Below, piece by piece: positions 26,291 through 34,450 of a stretch of 64,000 nucleotides of DNA. Every line of letters starts with the position of its first letter. Position 1 is the stretch's first letter. Where the stretch lies: positions 62,001-126,000 of the forward strand of contig JBKBKC010000011.1 of the NCBI GenBank assembly GCA_046294265.1, written 5' to 3'. This DNA is from JBKBKC01 sp046294265. Lineage in GTDB: Bacteria; Pseudomonadota; Alphaproteobacteria; Rhodobacterales; Rhodobacteraceae. The position numbers and the translations under genes were made by a program. The notes under the pieces were generated by a model. That model was given only the letters and a program-made list of their open reading frames with translations, did no database searches and was not told where the DNA came from.

Positions 26291-26569
26291 TTAGCGCGCG
26301 ATCAGCGCGGTTTCGGCCATCATCGCGATCAACAGCTCGATGTGGCGGGCCACCGAATAGGCCGCATCGCCCGCGCGGCGGGTTTTCTCCACCTGTTCCT
26401 CGGCATCCACCAGCCGCGCCATGGCGGCCGAAGCCGTCAGCCCCGGATGGGTGTCGATCAGCCGCTTGAGGTCGCGGTCGCGGCGATAATCCTGTAGCCC
26501 GTAGCGGGCGGCGCGGACCAGAAGGCGCGGGCGGCTGAGGGCGGCAAGATGCGAGCGGAAGTCGGTCAT
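26291..26569 (-). CDS. Small DUF6477-like protein
   Basis: The 92-residue soluble, Arg-rich, mostly helical protein starts MTDFRSHLAALSRPRLLVRAARYGLQDYRRDRDL and continues with EEQVEKTRRAGDAAYSVARHIELLIAMMAE. This is the pattern of a small family restricted to Rhodobacterales that I recall as DUF6477; its role is unknown. It is divergent from the DUF6456-like gene, a pairing that may be regulated together from the 240-bp gap between them. Confidence 0.8.
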   Translation of the reverse strand: MTDFRSHLAALSRPRLLVRAARYGLQDYRRDRDLKRLIDTHPGLTASAAMARLVDAEEQVEKTRRAGDAAYSVARHIELLIAMMAETALIAR

Positions 26570-26730
26570 GGTCGTCTCCGGTTTTGGCGGTTTGTGCGGA
26601 CTGCGGAAACAATCGCAGCGGGGGCATCCTGCACTCGCGCAACCCTGCGTTGCGCATCTGCCGTTTCGCCCGTGCGCAGGGTTCGGCTTTGTTTAGGTTT
26701 CAGAAACAATTATGGGGGGACGCTCAGAAA

Positions 26731-26746
26731 TTAACCGCTCGGTAAC
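26731..26746. promoter_or_regulatory. Possible CtrA-like box between divergent genes
   Basis: TTAA (26731-26734), seven bases, then GTAAC (26742-26746) differs by one base from the alphaproteobacterial CtrA consensus TTAA-N7-TTAAC. It lies in the divergent gap between the DUF6477-like and DUF6456-like genes, in a locally AT-richer stretch. A single near-match of this kind can arise by chance. Confidence 0.3.
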
Positions 26747-26811
26747 CAATGCTACCCAAAGTTGAAAAAGTCCAAGGCTGGACAAGGGACGGGGCCGCGC
26801 GGGACGCGAAA

Positions 26812-27921
26812 ATGTCGGATGACCTGAGCGTTCATTTGCCGCTGCCCGCATGGCTGCCCGAAGCCCTGCGCCACTATCTTCACCACACCGAGGCGGGGCT
26901 GTCGTTCCGGGCCATTGCCCGGGCCGAGGGGCGCGCCGCCTCGACCGTGATGCGCCAGGTGCGGCGGTTCGAGAACCGCCGCGACGACCCCCTGTGGGAC
27001 GAGGCGCTGGCTGCCCTGTCCCGACGTCCCACCCCAGACCCAGCCCGAAAGGATGCCCCCCCGATGTCCGCACCGATCCGTTCCGCCCAGATCCTGATGG
27101 AAGAGGCGACGCTTGCCGCCGAGGCGCGGCGCGTCCTGCGCCGCCTGACCGAACCGGGGGCGGTGCTGGCCATCGCGCCCGACATGGACCGTGCCGCCGT
27201 GCTGCGCACGCTGCCCGACGGCCAGTCGGTGCGCACGGGCATTCTGGAACGCGCTGTGGCCCAGGCCTTTGTGCTGCGCGACTGGATCGCCTGCCGCAAG
27301 CCGGGGCGCATCGCCACCTATGAGATCACGGCGTCGGGTCGCGCCGCGCTGAAGCGGATGCTGGACGAGGATGCCCATGCCGCGGGCGGCTTTGCCGAGG
27401 GCGCCACGCCATTTGCCGACCAGCACCGCACCTGGGGCGAGCGTGTGGTCGCGGCGCCCGAGGGGCCGCGCCGGATGCGCTACAACCTGGCAGAAAGCCC
27501 TGTGGCGGTGCTGGGCCGCCGCCGCGACAAGGACGGCAAGCCGTTTCTCGAGCCCGAGCTGGTGGCGGTGGCCGAACGGCTGCGCGAGGATTTCGAACTG
27601 GCGCAGATGGGGCCGCGGGTGGCGCAGAACTGGGAACGCTTCCTGACCGGCGGCGACCGTGGCGGGTTCCAGCCGGATGCGGGCCGCGCCGAGGGGCCGC
27701 GCAACGCGCGCGACCGGGTGGCGGTTGCGCTGCGCGACCTTGGCCCGGGTCTCGGCGACGTGGCGCTGCGCTGCTGCTGTTTCCTCGAAGGGCTGGAGGT
27801 CGCGGAAAAGCGGATGGGCTGGGCGGCTCGGTCGGGCAAGATCGTGCTGCGCATCGCGCTGATCCGGCTGAAGCGGCATTATGACGAGGCTTACGGGCGG
27901 TCGGGGCCAATGATCGGGTAG
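26812..27921 (+). CDS. HTH-containing DUF6456-like protein
   Basis: I chose ATG 26812 (MSDDLSVHLPLPAWLP), giving 369 residues; an ATG at 26749 would add an unlikely 21-residue tail. The N-terminal region (about 15-55) reads ALRHYLHHTEAGLSFRAIARAEGRAASTVMRQVRRFENRRDDPLWDEAL, which fits a helix-turn-helix. The C-terminal half (about 190-340), with YNLAESPVAVLGRRRDKDGKPFLEPELVAVAERLREDFELAQMGPRVAQNWERF, is the region I recall as DUF6456, common in alphaproteobacteria. It is probably a DNA-binding regulator; targets are unknown. A strong terminator follows. Confidence 0.75.
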   Translation: MSDDLSVHLPLPAWLPEALRHYLHHTEAGLSFRAIARAEGRAASTVMRQVRRFENRRDDPLWDEALAALSRRPTPDPARKDAPPMSAPIRSAQILMEEATLAAEARRVLRRLTEPGAVLAIAPDMDRAAVLRTLPDGQSVRTGILERAVAQAFVLRDWIACRKPGRIATYEITASGRAALKRMLDEDAHAAGGFAEGATPFADQHRTWGERVVAAPEGPRRMRYNLAESPVAVLGRRRDKDGKPFLEPELVAVAERLREDFELAQMGPRVAQNWERFLTGGDRGGFQPDAGRAEGPRNARDRVAVALRDLGPGLGDVALRCCCFLEGLEVAEKRMGWAARSGKIVLRIALIRLKRHYDEAYGRSGPMIG

Positions 27922-27928
27922 TTATGGG

Positions 27929-27960
27929 ACCGGGGGCGGGCCAGGCCCGTCCCCGGTTTT
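27929..27960 (+). terminator. Intrinsic terminator
   Basis: ACCGGGGGCGGGCC pairs with GGCCCGTCCCCGGT across a one-base loop with one bulge, and is followed by TTTT at 27957-27960. It sits 7 nt after the stop of the DUF6456-like gene. Confidence 0.75.
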
Positions 27961-27996
27961 GCCGATGCCAGCGATGCCTTTCCGCGCCGGGCCGGG

Positions 27997-28743
27997 CTAG
28001 GCCCTGGCGTCGTCCTCATCGATCTCCGCCGCTTCGATCTTGCCCGCGCGCACCAGCTTTTCAGCCACGCCGAGGATGCCAAGCGCCTTGCTCCAGTCGC
28101 CCTTGTCGGCAGAGAGTTTGAGCGCCTTGAGCACCTTGTTGGCCTGATCGGCCGCCTTTTCGTCAAAGCCACCCGTCAGCGACTTCAGGCGCGGCACCAG
28201 TGCGGCGGCGGTCGCCAGCACCCTGGCCTTCAGCTCTTCGCTGCGCTCGACCTTGTCTGCGCTGTCGCGTTCAAGCTTGCCCGACCCGCCGCGCCGGGTC
28301 TTGGTGGCCGATCCGCCGGGGGCGATGATCTCCTCGTCGTCGTCATCCTCGGCCTCGTCGCCCAGTTCCACGCCACCGGGCAGCAGCACGCGCGGCTTGA
28401 ATTTCATGTAACCCGCGTTCTTCAAGAGCACCCGCAGGCGGCGCTGCAGGCTTTTCGGGGCCTTGTCATTCTCGCACTCAAAGCGCAGGTCGCTGCCGTC
28501 GAGCACCAGCCTGCCGAACGACCCCTTGGAGGTTCCCGCCTCCTTCTTGGCCATCTTGCCCAGGAATTCCGGGTTCTTGCGCTTGTGTGCGGCGATCAGG
28601 ACGGGGTTGTCCTTGTCGCTGGTCTGATACATGCCGAAATTCATCGGGCCCGCCTTGAGGCGCCGGAACACCTCTTCGAGCGGCATGAACGGGCTGTCCT
28701 CGTCGTCGTCGCCCTTGCCCTTCGGTTTTGCTGCCATGTCCAT
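27997..28743 (-). CDS. Acidic protein of unknown function with basic N-terminal part
   Basis: I start at ATG 28741-28743 (MDMAAKPKGKGDDDEDSPFMPLEE); the ATG six bases later (28737) is an alternative. The 248-residue soluble protein has three zones. The first is a Lys-rich part (about 45-125) with LIAAHKRKNPEFLGKMAKKEAGTSKGSFGRLVLDG. The second is a very acidic stretch, DEAEDDDDEEII, near 130. The third is a helical C-terminal part ending IDEDDARA. I recognise no family. It lies convergent to the DUF6456-like gene and next to the aquaporin remnant, so neighbours give no hint of role. Confidence 0.7.
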   Translation of the reverse strand: MDMAAKPKGKGDDDEDSPFMPLEEVFRRLKAGPMNFGMYQTSDKDNPVLIAAHKRKNPEFLGKMAKKEAGTSKGSFGRLVLDGSDLRFECENDKAPKSLQRRLRVLLKNAGYMKFKPRVLLPGGVELGDEAEDDDDEEIIAPGGSATKTRRGGSGKLERDSADKVERSEELKARVLATAAALVPRLKSLTGGFDEKAADQANKVLKALKLSADKGDWSKALGILGVAEKLVRAGKIEAAEIDEDDARA

Positions 28744-28839
28744 GATCCAAAATACGGCGCGCATCGGCACCAATGAAACGAAATTGCATCCGACGATACC
28801 ACGGAAGTCCTGTCTGGCAACCGGCGAGTCCCGGGTGGG

Positions 28840-29346
28840 TGGAACAAAGTGCGGGGAACGGCGCGCCCACCCGTTGCAGGTCCGGACCCGCCATCAGGCG
28901 CTGGCGCGGGGGGCCCGCCCGCTTGCAGCGCCCCGGCCAGCGCCAAGCCCGCCGCGCGTTGGCCCACCCGCACCGCCGGGCCGACGACCGCGCCGGGGGC
29001 AACGACACGCCCGCCGCGTTCATCCCCACCAGACGGATCGCCCCCGGGATCGTCGAACCTGGCAGCGCGCCAAGGTATGGCACCACCGCACAGCGTGCGA
29101 AATCGCCCGCCGGCAGCTGCCCGCCGACATCCACCCGGTGCTGGACGTGCCCAGCGACAAGGCCGGGTTCGGACGCACCCCCGAGAGGCCCCCCAAGGCG
29201 ATAGGCTGCCGCCACGATGGCCAGCCCGATGGCCGGCGAGGTGCCCCCGGCATCGCGGTCTCGGCGGCCATAGGCACCGCCGACCCGCAGCCGATCGGCG
29301 TCAGGATCAGCGTTTGCGGCGCCTCGGCGGTCGGTTTGCCTGCCAT
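28840..29346 (-). pseudogene. Decayed aquaporin (AqpZ-like) gene
   Basis: The gap 28774-29439 has no intact gene, but minus-strand translation from ATG 29346 reads MAGKPTAEAPQTLILTPIGCGSAVPMA, matching the start of AqpZ proteins (a KLAAE-FGTF-GCGSAV pattern). After a frame change comes AYRLGGLSGVRPNPALSLG, equivalent to the conserved AF-x-GHISGxHxNPAVxxG segment with the NPA motif altered only slightly. Another frame gives VDVGGQLPAGDFARCAVVPYLGAL, matching the following GGRFP-KE-x-YxxAQxxGA helix. The second half with the second NPA cannot be recognised. Several frameshifts and substitutions show an old inactivated water-channel gene. The lower boundary is approximate. Confidence 0.75.
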
Positions 29347-29439
29347 GGTTTTCGCATGTCCCGTGCGACGGCGCATCCGTTGCACCACCCGCGACAAAGC
29401 CCTATGCTCTGCCCAACCGCATATCTGGGGGAATAATCC

Positions 29440-30390
29440 TTGCGCGATCTCACGCTGCCCGGAGGGCGCCATCCCGAAAAGGCGCACCGACCCGACCAGG
29501 CGCAGCCGAAAAAACCATCCTGGATCCGCGTGAGGGCCCCCACCTCCGAGGGTTACAAGACCACGCGCGACATCATCCGGTCACAGAAACTGGTCACCGT
29601 CTGCGAAGAGGCGGGCTGCCCCAACGTCGGCGAATGCTGGAGCCAGGGCCACGCCACCATGATGATCATGGGCGAGATCTGCACCCGCGGCTGCACCTTC
29701 TGCAACGTGGCCACGGGGCGCCCCCAGACCCTAGACGCCTTCGAGCCGGGGCGCGTCGCCCATGCCGTGGCGGAACTGGGCCTGAACCATGTCGTGGTGA
29801 CCTCGGTGGACCGCGACGATCTGGCCGACGGCGGGGCCGAGCATTTCGCCCAGACCATCCGCGCCATCCGCCACCGTGCGCCCGGCACCACGATCGAGGT
29901 GCTCACGCCCGACTTCCTGCGCTGCGCGCCCTCGGCGCTCGAAACCGTGGTCGCCGCGCGGCCCGACGTGTTCAACCACAACCTCGAAACCGTCCCCGGC
30001 CTTTACCCCGAGGTGCGCCCGGGCGCGCGCTACTTCCACTCGCTGCGCCTCTTGCAGCGGGTCAAGGAGCTAGACCCCGGCATGTTCACCAAATCGGGCA
30101 TCATGGTGGGCCTGGGCGAGGACCGTCAGGCCGTGGGCCAGGTGATGGACGACATGCGCGCGGCGGACGTGGATTTCCTGACGATCGGGCAATACCTGCA
30201 ACCCACGCCCAAACACCACCGCGTGGACCGCTTCGTCACGCCCGAGGAATTCGCGGCCTATGAGACGACCGCGCGCGGCAAAGGCTTCCTGATGGTCTCG
30301 GCCACCCCGCTCACCCGCTCGTCCTACCATGCGGGCGAGGATTTCGCGGCCCTGCGCGCGGCGCGCGCAGTTCGGTTGGGTCGGGCCTGA
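29440..30390 (+). CDS. lipA: Lipoyl synthase
   Basis: The TTG start at 29440 gives the family N-terminus MRDLTLPGGRHPEKAHRPD, 316 residues. LipA is a radical-SAM enzyme that inserts two sulfurs into protein-bound octanoate to make lipoyl groups for pyruvate and 2-oxoglutarate dehydrogenases. The auxiliary cluster Cys are in CEEAGCPNVGEC (about 51-62) and the radical-SAM cluster Cys in CTRGCTFC (about 77-84). The C-terminal RSSYHAGEDF contains the conserved Ser that ligates the auxiliary cluster. A hairpin array follows the gene. Confidence 0.97.
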   Translation: MRDLTLPGGRHPEKAHRPDQAQPKKPSWIRVRAPTSEGYKTTRDIIRSQKLVTVCEEAGCPNVGECWSQGHATMMIMGEICTRGCTFCNVATGRPQTLDAFEPGRVAHAVAELGLNHVVVTSVDRDDLADGGAEHFAQTIRAIRHRAPGTTIEVLTPDFLRCAPSALETVVAARPDVFNHNLETVPGLYPEVRPGARYFHSLRLLQRVKELDPGMFTKSGIMVGLGEDRQAVGQVMDDMRAADVDFLTIGQYLQPTPKHHRVDRFVTPEEFAAYETTARGKGFLMVSATPLTRSSYHAGEDFAALRAARAVRLGRA

Positions 30391-30402
30391 CCCGCGCGTC
30401 GC

Positions 30403-30420
30403 AGGGGGGCTCGCCCCCCT
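30403..30420. terminator. Hairpin after lipA
   Basis: AGGGGGG (30403-30409) and CCCCCCT (30414-30420) form a perfect 7-bp stem with a 4-nt loop, 12 nt after the lipA stop. There is no T run. Confidence 0.5.
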
Positions 30421-30442
30421 CTTGGCTGCGCCAATTCACCCC

Positions 30443-30499
30443 GAGGATACTTGAGCCAAGATGAAACGGGGGGGATTTCATCTTGGCCAAAATATCCTC
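30443..30499. repeat. Long inverted repeat (facing copies of the dispersed repeat core)
   Basis: The arm at 30443-30466, starting GAGGATACTTG and ending CCAAGATGAAA, is complementary to 30476-30499 with three mismatches over 24 bases and a 9-nt loop. The GAGGATA-TTG core is the one seen at 2968-2978 and 13608-13619. It could form a stable cruciform or RNA hairpin between lipA and argS. Confidence 0.7.
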
Positions 30500-30524
30500 A
30501 GGGGGTGAGCCCCGCGAGGGGCGA

Positions 30525-30545
30525 GGGGGCGGAACGCCCCCTTTT
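30525..30545 (+). terminator. Intrinsic terminator upstream of argS
   Basis: GGGGGCG (30525-30531) and CGCCCCC (30535-30541) form a 7-bp stem with a GAA loop, followed by TTTT (30542-30545). It is placed to stop lipA transcripts before argS. Confidence 0.7.
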
Positions 30546-30608
30546 CCGGCCCCGGCATTGACCCCGCCGCAGGCCTCTGGCAATGCCGGGGCAAAGGGGA
30601 TGGTTGTG

Positions 30609-32342
30609 ATGAACCTGTTCAACGATATCCGCGATCTGGTGCTGGCCGAGGTGGCCGCGATGCAGGCGGCGGGGGAATTGCCGCGCGGGCTGGAAACGGC
30701 GGCGATCACGGTCGAGCCGCCGCGCGACGCGGGGCATGGCGACATGGCGACCAATGCCGCGATGGTGCTGGCAAAGCCCGCAGGCCTGCCGCCCCGCCAG
30801 ATCGCCGAGGCGCTCGCAGCGGGCCTTGCCGCCGATCCGCGCGTGGCGGCGGCCGATGTGGCGGGGCCGGGGTTCCTGAACCTGCGGCTGAAGCCTGCCG
30901 TGTGGCAGGGGCATGTGGCGGGTGTGCTGGCGGCCGGGGCGGATTACGGGCGCTCGGGCCTCGGGCAGGGCCTGCGGGTGAATGTGGAGTTCGTGTCGGC
31001 CAACCCCACCGGCCCCATGCATGTGGGCCATGTGCGCGGCGCCGTGGTGGGCGACGCGCTGGCGCGGCTTCTGGCCTTTGCGGGCTATGACGTGACGCGC
31101 GAATACTACATCAACGATGGCGGCGCGCAGGTGGATGTGCTGGCGCGCAGCGCCTATGAGCGTTACCGCGAGGCGCATGGGCTGGCACCGGAGATTCGCG
31201 AGGGGCTTTATCCCGGCGATTACCTGATCCCGGTGGGCGAGGCGCTGAAGGCGCAATATGGCGACAGCCTTCTGGACAAGCCCGAGCAGGACTGGCTGGC
31301 CGAGTTGCGCGATGTCGCGACCGGCCTGATGATGGCGGAAATCCGCGCCGATCTGGCGCAGCTCGGCGTGCAGATGGATGTCTATTCCAGCGAAAAGGCG
31401 CTCTATGGCACCGGCCGGATCGAGGCCGCCATCGAGACGCTGCGCGGCATGGGGTTGATCTATGAGGGCGTGCTGGAGCCCCCCAAGGGCAAGACGCCCG
31501 AGGATTGGGAGCCGCGCGAGCAAACCCTCTTCCGCTCCACCGCGCATGGCGACGACGTGGACCGGCCGGTCAAGAAATCCGACGGAAGCTGGACCTATTT
31601 CGCCCCCGACATCGCCTATCATCATGACAAGGTGCAGCGGGGGTTCGATCAGCTGATCGACATCTTCGGCGCCGATCATGGCGGCTATGTCAAACGGATG
31701 AAGGCGGCGGTGGCAGCCCTGTCGGGCGGGCGGGTGCCGCTGGACATCAAGCTGATCCAGCTCGTGAAGCTCTACAAGGGTGGCCAGCCCTTCAAGATGT
31801 CCAAACGCGCGGGCACCTTTGTCACCTTGCGCGATGTGGTCGATGAGGTGGGCGCGGATGTGACCCGCTTCATCATGCTGACGCGCAAGAACGACGTGGC
31901 GCTGGATTTCGATTTCGACCGCGTGATGGAGCAGTCCAAGGACAACCCCGTCTTTTATGTCCAGTATGCCCATGCGCGCATCCGCTCGGTCGAGCGGCGG
32001 GTGGCCGAGCTGGGCATCGGCCCGGATGCGCCCTTTGATGCCGCGCTGATCGACCATCCGGCGGAACTGGCACTGATCGCCAAGCTTGCCGAATGGCCGC
32101 GTCTGGTGGAGATCGCCGCGCGCGGGAATGAGCCGCACCGCGTGGCCTTCTACCTTTACGAACTCGCCTCGGATCTGCATGCCCACTGGAACCGCGGCAA
32201 TGACGATCCTGCCCTGCGCTTCGTGCAGGAGGGAGATCTGGCCACAACTTCGGCAAAAATCGCCCTGGCGCGCGCCGTGGCGGTTGTGATCTGCGCAGGT
32301 CTTGCTATCCTTGGTGTGGCTCCGGTCGAGGAAATGCGCTGA
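30609..32342 (+). CDS. argS: Arginyl-tRNA synthetase
   Basis: I chose ATG 30609 (MNLFNDIRDLVLAEV) because AAAGGGG (30593-30599) is correctly spaced from it; ATG 30600 lies too close to that site. The 577-residue class I synthetase charges tRNA-Arg. The N-terminal add-1 domain is followed by the HIGH-type motif in NPTGPMHVGHVRGAVVGDAL and the KMSKS-type loop in PFKMSKRAGTFVTL. The C-terminal DALR anticodon-binding region includes VQYAHARIRSV and ends with the helical HWNRGNDDPALRFVQ part. Length is normal. A SPOR-domain gene follows 93 nt later. Confidence 0.97.
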   Translation: MNLFNDIRDLVLAEVAAMQAAGELPRGLETAAITVEPPRDAGHGDMATNAAMVLAKPAGLPPRQIAEALAAGLAADPRVAAADVAGPGFLNLRLKPAVWQGHVAGVLAAGADYGRSGLGQGLRVNVEFVSANPTGPMHVGHVRGAVVGDALARLLAFAGYDVTREYYINDGGAQVDVLARSAYERYREAHGLAPEIREGLYPGDYLIPVGEALKAQYGDSLLDKPEQDWLAELRDVATGLMMAEIRADLAQLGVQMDVYSSEKALYGTGRIEAAIETLRGMGLIYEGVLEPPKGKTPEDWEPREQTLFRSTAHGDDVDRPVKKSDGSWTYFAPDIAYHHDKVQRGFDQLIDIFGADHGGYVKRMKAAVAALSGGRVPLDIKLIQLVKLYKGGQPFKMSKRAGTFVTLRDVVDEVGADVTRFIMLTRKNDVALDFDFDRVMEQSKDNPVFYVQYAHARIRSVERRVAELGIGPDAPFDAALIDHPAELALIAKLAEWPRLVEIAARGNEPHRVAFYLYELASDLHAHWNRGNDDPALRFVQEGDLATTSAKIALARAVAVVICAGLAILGVAPVEEMR

Positions 32343-32435
32343 CCACAGGCGCAGGCGGGCGGGCAGAGGCACGAGACAGAGCTTTCGGGGGATGCGGGGA
32401 CCACTCCGCACCGATCCGGGGCCGAAGGGCAGAGC

Positions 32436-33428
32436 ATGGCAGAGGTGGACTTCGATCGGTTCGAGGCGGGTGGCCCCTTGGGTGCGCCTTCGGGCGTCAT
32501 GGGGCGGCTGGTCAATCTTGGCGCCGCCGCGCTCTCGGTTGTGCTGGTGCTCGGGCTGGCGGGCTGGGGCTACCGCCTTGCGGTGCGCGATGTGACCGGC
32601 GTGCCGGTGGTGCGCGCGCTGGAGGGCCCGATGCGCATCGCCCCCGTGACGCCGGGGGGCGAGGTTACCGCCTATCAGGGGCTGGCGGTCAATGCGGTGG
32701 CGGCTGCGGGTGCGGCCGAGGGACCGGCGGAACGTCTGGTGCTCGCCCCGCCGCCGGTGGGTCTGGCGCCCGAGGATACCCCGGGAACCCTTGCCGCGCT
32801 GCATGCACCCGTATCGGGGCGGGCCGATGGATCGGTGGCGCTGGCGCTGCCGCCGATGCCCGAGGTGCTGCCCGAACCGACGCCCATGACTCAGGAAGAG
32901 GCCATCGCCGCCGCGCTGGCCGAGGCGCTGGGTGAAGAGGCGATGGTCAGCGCCCTGTCGGACAGTGCCACCTCGCTGGCCGGATCGCTCGACGGCACGC
33001 CGGGGGCCACGCCCCGCCTGCGGCTGGCGCCGGGGATGCCGCGTGGCGCGGTCGCTTCGGCCGTTCGCCCGCGCCCGCGTCCCGGCACGCCTGCCGATGC
33101 GGTCGCGCGCGGCGATGCCTCGCCCCTGATGCTGGCGGCGCTGCAGGCGGTTGAGGTCGATCCCGGCACGCTGGCCATGGGCACGCGGCTGGTGCAACTG
33201 GGCGCGTTCGAGACGGCAGACCTTGCGCGGGCGGAATGGGCCCGCGTGGCTGGGCGGTTCGGCGACCTGATGGCCGGCAAGGCGCGGGTGGTGCAAGAGG
33301 CGCAGTCGGGCGGGCGCGCGTTCTGGCGGCTGCGCGCACAAGGCTTTGAAAGCGAGGCCGAGGCGCGGCGGTTCTGCGCGGCGCTTCTGGCAGAGCAGAC
33401 AGCCTGCATTCCGGTCACGCTGAGATGA
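32436..33428 (+). CDS. SPOR-domain membrane protein
   Basis: The 330-residue protein has a short cytoplasmic N-terminus, one transmembrane helix (LVNLGAAALSVVLVLGLAGWGY, about 26-47), a long Pro/Ala-rich periplasmic linker, and a C-terminal SPOR domain of about 75 residues (RLVQLGAFETADLARAEWARVAGRFGDLM through FWRLRAQGFESEAEARRFCAAL). SPOR domains bind glycan strands lacking stem peptides at division septa. The gene lies between argS and nagZ, an arrangement common in related bacteria, and its TGA overlaps the nagZ ATG by 4 nt. It is probably a division-site or peptidoglycan-remodelling protein. Confidence 0.9.
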   Translation: MAEVDFDRFEAGGPLGAPSGVMGRLVNLGAAALSVVLVLGLAGWGYRLAVRDVTGVPVVRALEGPMRIAPVTPGGEVTAYQGLAVNAVAAAGAAEGPAERLVLAPPPVGLAPEDTPGTLAALHAPVSGRADGSVALALPPMPEVLPEPTPMTQEEAIAAALAEALGEEAMVSALSDSATSLAGSLDGTPGATPRLRLAPGMPRGAVASAVRPRPRPGTPADAVARGDASPLMLAALQAVEVDPGTLAMGTRLVQLGAFETADLARAEWARVAGRFGDLMAGKARVVQEAQSGGRAFWRLRAQGFESEAEARRFCAALLAEQTACIPVTLR

Positions 33429-34450
33429 AGGCGCAGGCGGCACCCGGCGCGGGTGCCACCATTCTGGGCTGCGCTGGCCCCGCGCTGGCCCCCGAGGAGG
33501 CCGCGTTTTTCCGCGAGGCCGATCCCTGGGGGTTCATCCTGTTTGCGCGCAATGTGGACAGCCCCGCGCAACTGCGCCGCCTGACGGGCGACCTGCGCGA
33601 TGCGGTCGGGTGGGTGGCCCCGGTCCTGGTGGATCAGGAAGGTGGGCGGGTGCAGCGGCTGCGCGGTCCGCAGTGGCGGGAATGGTCCCCGCCACTGGAT
33701 CTGGCTGCGGCTGCCGGTGCGGCCGCGCCGCGTGCCTTCTGGCTGCGCTCACGCCTGATTGCGCATGAACTGCGCGCCAGCGGGATCGACGCCAATTGCG
33801 CGCCCTGCCTTGATATCGCGCGGCCCGACACGCATCCCTTCTTGCGTGACCGCTGCCTGGGCACCGACCCTGCCCGGGTGGCCCTGATCGGACGGGCGGT
33901 GGCCGACGCGCATCTGGAAGGGGGCGTGCTGCCGGTGTTGAAGCATATCCCCGGCCACGGTCGGGGCCGCGCCGACAGCCATCATGCGCTGCCATCCACG
34001 CCCGCGACCCTTGTCGAACTGGAGGCCAGCGATTTTGCCCCCTTTGTCGCCCTTGCCGACCTGCCGCTGGCGATGACGGCGCATCTGGTCTATTCCGCCA
34101 TCGACAGCACGCCCGCCACCACCTCTGCCGCGGTGGTGGCGCTGATCCGCCACAGGATCGGGTTTCAGGGCCTCTTGATGACCGATGACCTGTCGATGAA
34201 CGCGCTCTCGGGCGATGTGGGCGCGCGGGCGGCGGCGGCCATCGCGGCGGGCTGCGACGTGGCGCTGCACTGCAATGGCAAGCGGGCGGAGATGGAAAAG
34301 GTGGTGGCGGCGGCGGGCCGGCTGTCTCCGGTGGCGCAGGCCCGGGCCGACCGCGCCCTCGCCGCGCGCCATCTGCCGGGTCCGGTTGACATCGCCGCCC
34401 TGGAGGCCGAACTTCGGGACCTTGCAGGCGGGGCGGCCTATGGCGGATGA
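33425..34450 (+). CDS. nagZ: Beta-N-acetylhexosaminidase (GH3)
   Basis: The 341-residue protein is a cytoplasmic GH3 enzyme that removes GlcNAc from anhydroMurNAc peptides in peptidoglycan recycling. Family motifs are WGFILFARNV, VLVDQEGGRVQRL, the NagZ-specific flexible loop KHIPGHGRGRADSHHALP carrying the catalytic His of the His-Asp dyad, and FQGLLMTDDLSMNAL with the nucleophile Asp. There is no signal peptide, as expected. The ATG overlaps the SPOR gene stop, and the 3' end overlaps scpA by 11 nt, so nagZ-scpA-scpB are likely one transcript. Confidence 0.95.
   Translation: MKAQAAPGAGATILGCAGPALAPEEAAFFREADPWGFILFARNVDSPAQLRRLTGDLRDAVGWVAPVLVDQEGGRVQRLRGPQWREWSPPLDLAAAAGAAAPRAFWLRSRLIAHELRASGIDANCAPCLDIARPDTHPFLRDRCLGTDPARVALIGRAVADAHLEGGVLPVLKHIPGHGRGRADSHHALPSTPATLVELEASDFAPFVALADLPLAMTAHLVYSAIDSTPATTSAAVVALIRHRIGFQGLLMTDDLSMNALSGDVGARAAAAIAAGCDVALHCNGKRAEMEKVVAAAGRLSPVAQARADRALAARHLPGPVDIAALEAELRDLAGGAAYGG

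Noticed and set aside
30498..33443. 981-codon open frame on the minus strand
   Set aside because: It is antisense to argS and the SPOR gene and has no recognisable domain; a product of high GC content.
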